Assembly: GCA_016841725.1 (NCBI GenBank)
Contig: JAENYP010000009.1
Coordinates: forward strand, 1-64,000
Length of the DNA stretch: 64,000 nucleotides
From: Thermincola carboxydiphila
GTDB taxonomy: Bacteria; Bacillota; Thermincolia; Thermincolales; UBA2595
Direction: 5' to 3'
A model generated the notes under the pieces. The model saw only the letters and a list, made by a program, of their open reading frames with translations, was not told where the DNA came from and did no database searches. Numbering within the stretch: position 1 is the first letter of the stretch; the number at the start of each line of letters is the position of its first letter. The translations under genes were made by a program, and so were the position numbers. Below are positions 26,511 to 33,372 of this stretch, piece after piece.

Positions 26511-29500
26511 ATGAATGATGTCAAGGAAAAGGGGGAGGTGTCCAAGACACACAGGGCAGGCTATCTGAAGTCTGCGGCCATTATTTTGCTGGTACTGGCT
26601 GCCCTGACCGGGGGATTTTACGGTATCAAACAGGTAAATGCTGTGGAAAATCAGGTCACGGCGCTGTCAGTAAATCCAAATCCCATTAAACTGGGTTCTC
26701 CTGCATATGTCCAGTATACCCTGGGCCAGAATGCCGCAGTATACCTGAATGTATATAACGAGAGTGGAGAGCTTGTCAGGGAACTGCTGAAAGGGGTAAC
26801 CAAGTCTGCCGGGACTTATGTTCAGGCATGGGATGGCAAAGACCAGAATGGGGCGCCAGCCCCGGACGGAAACTACAGGTTTACGGCAGAAGCCAGGGAT
26901 AACACAGAAGCAGTAATCGGATTCATGGAATTAACTGCTTTAGCTGCCAGCCAGCCTTTAATAAGCGCTGTAAGTGTTACCCCTGATCCCTTTGACCCGA
27001 CTGCAGGGCAGCAGGCTGATATTACCTACACTATATCAGCAGACGCCAAGGTGACGGTAATAATCCTTAATGGGTATGTCCCGGTAAAAACCCTTACTGC
27101 CGGAGAAACTAAAACAGCCGGGACTTATACCATTAGCTGGGACGGCACAAATGATGCCGGGCAGACAGGGGGAGACGCTGTTTACACTTACCAGATTGAT
27201 GCTGTCAATCCTTTGGTATCGGACTTTAAGAGTACTTCTAAGGGGTACACGACACTGGAAGCGGCTGTACCGGGAATTACTGACTTCTCCGCCTATCCTG
27301 ACCCCCTGAAGATTGCCTCAACCAGTATGACCATCAGGTATTCTCTCAGTGAGAAAGCTAAAGTGACCCTGAAGATTGTTAACAGTACCGGAACGGCTGT
27401 GAGGACACTTCTGAACAATACAGCTAAAAACGCCGGATACAACAGTGTTATCTGGGATGGAAAAACGGATACCGGCGCATACGTCCCTGAGGGTAATTAT
27501 TCTGTGGTCATAAGTGCTGTTGACAATTATAACAAACCCTCGGATGTGCAGTCGATACCCTTCAAAGCCGGATATCAGCCGGCCATAAGCGGTGTACAAA
27601 TTACTCCCGATCCCTACAATCCCGGGGATGCCGAGAACCCCAATGCCACTATTAGCTACAACATATCCTGCGAATCCCTGGTCACCGTAAAAATCCTAAA
27701 TGGCTATACTGTTGTCCGGACGGTTTACGATTCTGAACTGCAGGCAGCCGGAACCAGCACGGTCCTGTGGAACGGCAGGGATGATGCCGGGAATACCGTG
27801 GGGGACGGTTCATACAGTTGCCAGATATCTGCTGTCAGTCCTACTGTAAGCACTTTTTCTACTACCTTAAAGGAAAACTTTACCGTGGAAAAAGGGGCAC
27901 CTGAGGTCACTGACCTAATCCTTACCCCTAACCCCTTTAAGCTGGGCAGTGGCAGTCTGTATATCAGGTATAACCTGTCTGAGCCTGCTGCGGTAAGTAT
28001 TGACGTGATGAAGGACGGTGAACCTGTCAGAAACCTGGCCTCGGGAGTAAGTAAGAATGCCGGGTACAACACAGGTGCCTGGGACGGTAAAGACGGTGAC
28101 GGTAATCTTGTCGGTGAAGGGGTTTACTCCATTAAGGTTACTGCCGTTGATACTGCGGGCAGGTCCGGTGAGGCTGCTGCTGATGTTACTGCAGGTTACC
28201 AGGCGGCTATAAGCAATGTCAGTGATACTCCTGACCCCTTTGTTCCGGCGTCAGACGGCAGTGCCAGTGCCACCATTGGTTTTGACCTGTCAGCCGGGGC
28301 CAGTGTAAAGGTAATTATCGCAAGAGGTTCTCTGCCGGTGAAGACCATTTCCATAGGAGTGGTCACCGCAGGTTCCCGGAGTGTTACCTGGAACGGTCTT
28401 GATGACAGCGGTAAAGTTGTATCTGACGGAAGTTATACATATACCATTGAGGCTTCCAGTCCGACAGTACCCACATTTATCAGCCGTTCCCAGGGGACCA
28501 TTACCGTGGAATCAGGGCCGCCCACACTGACCGGCCTCACTGTGAGTCCTTATGTGGTGAAGATAGGTTCACCCGCTTATTTCCGGTACACCCTGAGTGA
28601 GCCGGCAGATGTTACAGCACAGATACTTAACATAGACGGGGATACGGTCCGCGATTTTGCGGCTGAGAGTAAAACAGCCGGAGGCTATTATTCAATCAGC
28701 TGGGATACCAAGAATAATGATGGTGCTCCGGTGCCTTCAGGAGACTATATCTTTGAAATCTCTGCAGTTGATGATTCGGAACTGAGCGGCTCGGGACAGA
28801 TGGCTTTCCAGGCAGGGGCAGTTCCGGTGTTTACGACTGTTTATGCAGAGCCGCAGGTGTTCAATGCAGCTGACGGAGAACAGACAACCCTTTACTATTC
28901 CGTATCTGAACCCTCATATGTGACGGTTAAGGTGGCCAATTCCACCGGGACTGTTATCAAGACTCTATCCACTTATCAAGAAGCAGGCCCAGGGCTGAAC
29001 TCAATAGCCTGGGACGGAGCCAATAACACGGGACAGGTAACAGACGGAAATTACACCTACACTATTGATGCAAGTTCCGTTATCGGCAATTTCAAGGCTG
29101 TCCAGGCATCAGGGACGGTGCAGGTGAGTACAGGTTCGGGTACACTGCCGCCGCCGGCAAGCTGTACTGACTGCCACACCGGTTATCCCACAAGCCACCC
29201 TGTAAACAATTGTGCCGGGTGCCATGGCAATAATGAACCTATTCAGGATTGTGCTTCCTGTCATACTAACTGGGGTGCCCACAGCAATGGTTCATTCCTC
29301 TCTACCTATAAGTGTGAATACTGTCATAATAACACCTACAGCTATAAGATACCTTCCCACCCGGTGGATATAGACGGGATTCATGATACGGACCTAGCCG
29401 CTGACTGCCAGAAATGTCACCAGACATCCCTCAGTGTAGAGCATCCGCTGCACACGGATGAGGCAGGCACTGAGTATGACTGCAGGACGTGCCATGCCAG

Positions 29501-30182
29501 CACCGTGTCTGAAGTAGTCTATGCCATTGATAACAGCCTGAAAAACTGTGATGCCTGCCATACCCAGTCAGGTCATCAGGCACAGCATACCACAACTGCT
29601 CTTGACAGTAACTGTACCACGTGCCACATAAACAGCCTTACAGATGAACACCTGAATAACCCCTCGACTCAGACAGACCCCACTACCGGGCAGATTAAAC
29701 CATGGAACTGCAATACATGTCATGCCAGCACCCAGGCCACGGTTGTGGGAGCCATAGATACAGCCAACAGGCAGTGTGCCGCCTGCCACCAGGCAGGGCA
29801 CAATATGAACTTTGCAGAACCCGTCCCTGAAAATATACCCAGATATGCCGGGTATACCTGGACAGCTCCACAGAATGCTTTCCTATGGAATGGTGAGTCA
29901 TGGATGCCTGATGAGTTTCTGGTGGGAGGCAAGGTTATTATCTCCAGCCGCCGCATTGATGTTACCGGAGACCAGGTATGGGCATTCTACCGGGATGAAA
30001 TGGCAGCACTGGGATGGACTCTTACATCTGATGCGCCGCCTGCAGGTGCCAATTTCTTTAATGTAACCTTCACCGGTACTAATAATCACAAAGCAGTGAT
30101 CTGGTTCTATGGCGGCTTGACTCATAATGCTTCTGATGCGGTCCTGCCTGCCGGTTACCGGATTGAGATAATCTACAAATAA
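26511..30182 (+). CDS. Giant decaheme cytochrome with eight FlgD-like Ig domains
   Basis: A 1223-residue protein. It has an N-terminal anchor (about 20-40), then eight FlgD-like Ig domains of about 95 residues (about 49-870), each with a WDG or WNG turn and a following DG.Y strand. Then a decaheme region (about 880-1105) with CTDCH, CAGCH, CASCH, CEYCH, CQKCH, CRTCH, CDACH, CTTCH, CNTCH and CAACH, and finally a C-terminal domain of about 120 residues that is shared with the next cytochrome (motifs VIISSRRIDVT, VWAFYRDEM, LGW). The Ig stack could reach 25 nm or more and place the hemes outside the wall (inference). GAGGAGGG precedes the ATG. Confidence 0.9.
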   Translation: MNDVKEKGEVSKTHRAGYLKSAAIILLVLAALTGGFYGIKQVNAVENQVTALSVNPNPIKLGSPAYVQYTLGQNAAVYLNVYNESGELVRELLKGVTKSAGTYVQAWDGKDQNGAPAPDGNYRFTAEARDNTEAVIGFMELTALAASQPLISAVSVTPDPFDPTAGQQADITYTISADAKVTVIILNGYVPVKTLTAGETKTAGTYTISWDGTNDAGQTGGDAVYTYQIDAVNPLVSDFKSTSKGYTTLEAAVPGITDFSAYPDPLKIASTSMTIRYSLSEKAKVTLKIVNSTGTAVRTLLNNTAKNAGYNSVIWDGKTDTGAYVPEGNYSVVISAVDNYNKPSDVQSIPFKAGYQPAISGVQITPDPYNPGDAENPNATISYNISCESLVTVKILNGYTVVRTVYDSELQAAGTSTVLWNGRDDAGNTVGDGSYSCQISAVSPTVSTFSTTLKENFTVEKGAPEVTDLILTPNPFKLGSGSLYIRYNLSEPAAVSIDVMKDGEPVRNLASGVSKNAGYNTGAWDGKDGDGNLVGEGVYSIKVTAVDTAGRSGEAAADVTAGYQAAISNVSDTPDPFVPASDGSASATIGFDLSAGASVKVIIARGSLPVKTISIGVVTAGSRSVTWNGLDDSGKVVSDGSYTYTIEASSPTVPTFISRSQGTITVESGPPTLTGLTVSPYVVKIGSPAYFRYTLSEPADVTAQILNIDGDTVRDFAAESKTAGGYYSISWDTKNNDGAPVPSGDYIFEISAVDDSELSGSGQMAFQAGAVPVFTTVYAEPQVFNAADGEQTTLYYSVSEPSYVTVKVANSTGTVIKTLSTYQEAGPGLNSIAWDGANNTGQVTDGNYTYTIDASSVIGNFKAVQASGTVQVSTGSGTLPPPASCTDCHTGYPTSHPVNNCAGCHGNNEPIQDCASCHTNWGAHSNGSFLSTYKCEYCHNNTYSYKIPSHPVDIDGIHDTDLAADCQKCHQTSLSVEHPLHTDEAGTEYDCRTCHASTVSEVVYAIDNSLKNCDACHTQSGHQAQHTTTALDSNCTTCHINSLTDEHLNNPSTQTDPTTGQIKPWNCNTCHASTQATVVGAIDTANRQCAACHQAGHNMNFAEPVPENIPRYAGYTWTAPQNAFLWNGESWMPDEFLVGGKVIISSRRIDVTGDQVWAFYRDEMAALGWTLTSDAPPAGANFFNVTFTGTNNHKAVIWFYGGLTHNASDAVLPAGYRIEIIYK
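26655..29130 (+). repeat. Eight tandem FlgD-like Ig repeats of two alternating types
   Basis: In protein, odd repeats (1,3,5,7) start like SVNPNPIKLGS and end in VDN/VDT/VDD, and even repeats (2,4,6,8) start like VTPDPFDP, contain a V.IL.G..PVKT-type strand and mostly end in SP or SS. The unit is thus a two-domain super-repeat of about 190-200 residues repeated four times. DNA identity between copies is moderate, so the duplication is not recent. Confidence 0.75.
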
Positions 30183-30222
30183 GCTGCCTAATAAGTCATA
30201 ATAGGTAAGCCGTAATGGGGGG

Positions 30223-30245
30223 GAGCAGTTGCTGCTGCTCTTTCC
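30223..30245 (+). terminator. Hairpin after the decaheme gene
   Basis: GAGCAG (30223-30228) pairs with CTGCTC (30235-30240), 6-nt loop, followed by TTTCC. It is a weak terminator at best. Confidence 0.4.
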
Positions 30246-30312
30246 TCATTTAAAAAAACGATTTGGACTGGCCATTTTTAAAACAATTTTTAACTTGCGG
30301 AAGGGATTGTAG

Positions 30313-30435
30313 ATGGGGGCCTGTGGTATAGTCAGGGGTGATGCCGACGGCTGTTTTGTCCCCGATAAATTTGTTACCAGGGCTGAAGCGGCCGTAATGG
30401 TCAGGAGAATGCTGTCAAAGGCCGGATTTATGTAA
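30313..30435 (+). pseudogene. Relic of an S-layer homology (SLH) domain
   Basis: A 40-codon reading frame whose translation fits the C-terminal half of an SLH domain: GIVRGDADG, then FVPDKFVTRAEAAVMVRRML. The usual preceding helix is interrupted by a stop codon directly before the ATG (in-frame LRKGL then stop). SLH domains anchor proteins to the wall polymer. It is probably the 3' end of a decayed surface protein gene, perhaps once attached to the preceding or following cytochrome. No ribosome site of quality precedes it. Confidence 0.55.
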
Positions 30436-30466
30436 ACAGCCGGCCACAGAAGGGGAGGATACTATT

Positions 30467-32065
30467 ATGTATGTCAGTCATTGGAAAAAGGGTGGGGCGA
30501 AGCCGGGCATATTATTCCTTATCCTCTGTATCAGTATTTTGGGATTATTTGTTTTAACCAATTGCGCAAGTGCTGAAATGAGTAATTCACTGCAAAATGA
30601 AGGCTGTGTAACCTGCCACATTAATTATCCGGGTGTTCCGCTATACAGCACCAACTGGGATGTTAAACACAAATTTGATGTCTGTGATAACTGTCACACC
30701 AGTTATGTGGCCAATTGGATGTGGAACTGCCGCTATTGTCACCTGACGGCTTATAACGGGAATTCAGGCTTCAGGAGCTATTCGGGCCCACTGAGCGGAG
30801 GGCCTCCGGGGAGCGGGGAATTCATGAATGACCATAGCTGGACAGGTGTTGATGCGGATTTTGCCTATCACAATAACACTATGGGTGGTAAACATACATC
30901 GGCTTTCCCGGCTGCGGACTGCATAGACTGCCACCAAAGCAGCCTGACACTGGAACATGATGGCCGGGTCATTGGATTATCCGGTGTGGCAGAGGATTTT
31001 GAAGACGACTCTTTTGCAGTAGAGCTTGGAGGAGACTGGGCCAGGACAAATACTGTATATCATACCGGGACATATGGATATAAGAGTAAGACTATTACCC
31101 ATAACCAGTCATCAGTATTACAAATGACGGTAAATCTTACCGAAGAGGGCAGCAACTCTTTCTGGTACAAGGTCAGCAGTGAAGGTGGGTATGACTTCTT
31201 AAAGTTTTACATAGATGGTACTGAGAAGTTGAAGGAGTCAGGAATGGTCGACTGGAAACAGGCATCATATCCCCTTACTGCAGGTGCTCATACCCTGAAA
31301 TGGATTTACTCAAAGGATGGCAGTGTATCTTCATACCAGGACAGTGCGTATATTGATGATGTCATCATTGGCGGAGTTACCGGGTCAGCAGTCTCAAGCT
31401 ATCCGGTTGATTGCAACAGCTGCCATTTAAGTTCGGATGCAGCAGTGAAAAGTGCCATAACAAATCATAATACAGACTGTTCAGCCTGCCATTTACAGGC
31501 TGACCATGACTCCATTCATATTTCGGGTTTGAATGAAAGTTGTCTTTCCACATCATGCCATACTGGCTATCTCAATACAGACCACAGGGCCAGAAGCGTT
31601 GGCTGTGGGGTATGTCATAACAGCAGTGACCCTCAGGTTATTACTACCATTGAAAATAAAGACAAATACTGTGGCAGCTGTCATTTCGCTGCACACAATC
31701 TTTCTCTTGTTCCGGTAGTTGAAGAAATACCCCTTTATCCCGGTTTTGATTGGGGCAGTCCCATGTTTCTCAGCATTTGGCAGGGTGAGCCATGGACACC
31801 CGCCGACTTGGCCAGTGGAGGATATATCATCCTGTCAGACCATCGTAATATAACAGCAGATATGGTGTGGAATTTCTACAAGACCGAGATGGCTTCCCAG
31901 GGTTGGGTTCTTGGCTCTGCAGAACCGCTTCCCGGTGCGGCTGATTTTGAAGTAACTTTTTCCGGGATGGGGCGTAGCTGTGTTATTAAATTTAGCACCT
32001 CTGGAGAACATATCACAGGCATCTCATCCGATACTGAGTCCAGCATGGAAATAATTTATAACTAA
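30467..32065 (+). CDS. Nonaheme-type cytochrome with internal beta-sandwich domain
   Basis: A 532-residue exported protein with an N-terminal signal or anchor (about 12-40). Four CxxCH motifs (CVTCH, CDNCH, CRYCH, CIDCH) are followed by a beta-rich domain of about 125 residues (about 180-305, starting FEDDSFAVELGGDW and ending IDDVIIGG, like MAM/concanavalin-type domains). Then CNSCH, CSACH, an unusual CLSTSCH (CX4CH), CGVCH and CGSCH follow, and finally the C-terminal domain shared with the 1223-aa cytochrome (IILSDHRNITADMVWNFY). That makes eight CxxCH motifs and one CX4CH. AGGGGAGG precedes the ATG. Confidence 0.88.
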   Translation: MYVSHWKKGGAKPGILFLILCISILGLFVLTNCASAEMSNSLQNEGCVTCHINYPGVPLYSTNWDVKHKFDVCDNCHTSYVANWMWNCRYCHLTAYNGNSGFRSYSGPLSGGPPGSGEFMNDHSWTGVDADFAYHNNTMGGKHTSAFPAADCIDCHQSSLTLEHDGRVIGLSGVAEDFEDDSFAVELGGDWARTNTVYHTGTYGYKSKTITHNQSSVLQMTVNLTEEGSNSFWYKVSSEGGYDFLKFYIDGTEKLKESGMVDWKQASYPLTAGAHTLKWIYSKDGSVSSYQDSAYIDDVIIGGVTGSAVSSYPVDCNSCHLSSDAAVKSAITNHNTDCSACHLQADHDSIHISGLNESCLSTSCHTGYLNTDHRARSVGCGVCHNSSDPQVITTIENKDKYCGSCHFAAHNLSLVPVVEEIPLYPGFDWGSPMFLSIWQGEPWTPADLASGGYIILSDHRNITADMVWNFYKTEMASQGWVLGSAEPLPGAADFEVTFSGMGRSCVIKFSTSGEHITGISSDTESSMEIIYN

Positions 32066-32079
32066 AACGGAGGATAAAG

Positions 32080-32187
32080 ATGGAACTGGTCATAGTATTC
32101 GGAATGGCAGGGCTGCTTCTGGTTACCCTGGGTTTGTATCAATTGGCTTGTGTTTTTCGCTGGATATCGAAATACGGAGAAGATTGA
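32080..32187 (+). CDS. 35-aa single-span membrane protein
   Basis: A tiny gene 14 nt after the nonaheme gene, with a strong CGGAGG ribosome site. The product is one hydrophobic helix (about residues 3-26) followed by a charged tail (RWISKYGED). It is followed by a terminator, so it is the last gene of the cytochrome island. It may be a small subunit or assembly peptide of a membrane electron-transfer complex, but no family is recognised. Confidence 0.6.
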   Translation: MELVIVFGMAGLLLVTLGLYQLACVFRWISKYGED

Positions 32188-32204
32188 CAGGATGTTGTAA
32201 AATC

Positions 32205-32226
32205 GGGCCTTTGCGGGCCCTTTTTT
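32205..32226 (+). terminator. Terminator closing the cytochrome island
   Basis: GGGCC (32205-32209) pairs with GGCCC (32216-32220), followed by a 6-nt T-run. Confidence 0.75.
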
Positions 32227-32317
32227 CATTGGGGGCTTTTTTTTGGAGGATTTACTGCCGCTCTGGTGAAGGTAGAGTAAAAAAGATTAACAAGAGTATA
32301 AAAATCTTTGCAAATTT

Positions 32318-32347
32318 TGCAACCTGAATGCTATTTATGGTGTCTAA
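32318..32347 (+). promoter_or_regulatory. Putative ECF-type promoter before the sigma gene
   Basis: TGCAACC at 32318-32324 and GTCTAA at 32342-32347, spaced 18 nt after the TGCAAC hexamer, resemble the AAC-containing -35 and GTC-containing -10 of ECF sigma promoters. This suggests autoregulation of the following sigma gene. Confidence 0.4.
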
Positions 32348-32375
32348 TGGGTGATTGACAGGAGGGCCCACTGAT

Positions 32376-32930
32376 ATGCTGAATGAGACAGAGCTGATAC
32401 TGAGGCTGCTGGATGGAGAGGAATCCGCATCCCGGGAACTGGTTTTATATTTTGGTGACAGGCTGCTCCGGGCGGCTTATGGGATAACCGGTGACCTGCA
32501 GGCAGCCGAGGAAGTTGTTCAGGATACCTTTCTGAAAACATGCCGCAGGCTGAGTTCCTTCAAAGGAGATTCGTCACTGGAAACCTGGATGTTCCGAATA
32601 ATGATAAATACTGCAAGAAACAGGATGCGCAGCAGTTGGATAAGACGTGTTACAACTATTGACCAGGGGCAGGCCTCCTGGGTGCCTGCTCCTGAAGGGT
32701 ATAATCCGGAGCATGAATTACTGCAGCGTGAAAGGAGACAGGAGGTAATCCGGTGTCTCCGGGAACTGCCCCTAAAATACCGTGAGGTTATGGTGCTTTA
32801 CTACCTCGAGGACCTGAGTGTTGAGAAAATAAGCCAGGTCCTGGGACATCCTTCCGGGACGGTGAAGAGCCAATTGTCACGGGGCAGGGACAGGATGAAA
32901 CAGCTTTTGGAAATTCGGGAGGTTTACTGA
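32376..32930 (+). CDS. ECF-family RNA polymerase sigma factor
   Basis: A 184-residue sigma factor with sigma region 2 (about 10-80, with AEEVVQDTFLKTCRR) and region 4 (about 120-175, with LPLKYREVMVLYYLEDLS and GTVKSQLSRGR). The start at 32376 follows AGGAGGG; a TTG 21 nt upstream would place the site inside the gene. It overlaps no other gene and is followed by 1 nt and then the predicted membrane anti-sigma. The regulon probably includes this operon and possibly cytochrome genes (inference). Confidence 0.93.
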   Translation: MLNETELILRLLDGEESASRELVLYFGDRLLRAAYGITGDLQAAEEVVQDTFLKTCRRLSSFKGDSSLETWMFRIMINTARNRMRSSWIRRVTTIDQGQASWVPAPEGYNPEHELLQRERRQEVIRCLRELPLKYREVMVLYYLEDLSVEKISQVLGHPSGTVKSQLSRGRDRMKQLLEIREVY

Positions 32931-32931
32931 G

Positions 32932-33369
32932 ATGGTTGAAAAAATCGAAAGAAATAGACCGGGCAATAGTACCGGTAAATACTTGGATACTGATATGTGC
33001 ATAGATCCGGATAATGAGATCAGAAGGTATGTAAAGGAAGGCATGCAGGATGTAAACCTGCCGGAAGCCCGGAAGCGCATTCTCCAACAGGAAGTATTCA
33101 CAGAAACGGCCGGATGCCGGGATGGTATTGCTAGGCGTGTTTTGAGAAGGGTGCATGATTTTATGGAAACAACCTTTGAAATATCCCTGGCTCCTGTAGT
33201 GACAGCACTGGGAGTACTGGTGGTGGGAGCTGCCACTCTGAGTTACGGATACCTCGTTGTACCTTCCGAAACAAATATCAGGAACCCGGTTGGATATATT
33301 CAGCAGACATCAGTCAATCCCAATGGAAGTACCCACATTATATTTTTGCCTGTAGACAGGAGGGGTTGA
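32932..33369 (+). CDS. Single-span membrane protein, putative anti-sigma factor
   Basis: A 145-residue protein: about 85 cytoplasmic residues, one transmembrane segment (about 84-107), then a short external tail. Position directly after an ECF sigma gene and topology fit an anti-sigma factor. The HxxxCxxC zinc motif of ZAS-type anti-sigmas is missing, so the assignment rests on context only. GGGAGG from the end of the sigma gene serves as ribosome site. Confidence 0.6.
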   Translation: MVEKIERNRPGNSTGKYLDTDMCIDPDNEIRRYVKEGMQDVNLPEARKRILQQEVFTETAGCRDGIARRVLRRVHDFMETTFEISLAPVVTALGVLVVGAATLSYGYLVVPSETNIRNPVGYIQQTSVNPNGSTHIIFLPVDRRG

Positions 33370-33372
33370 GAT

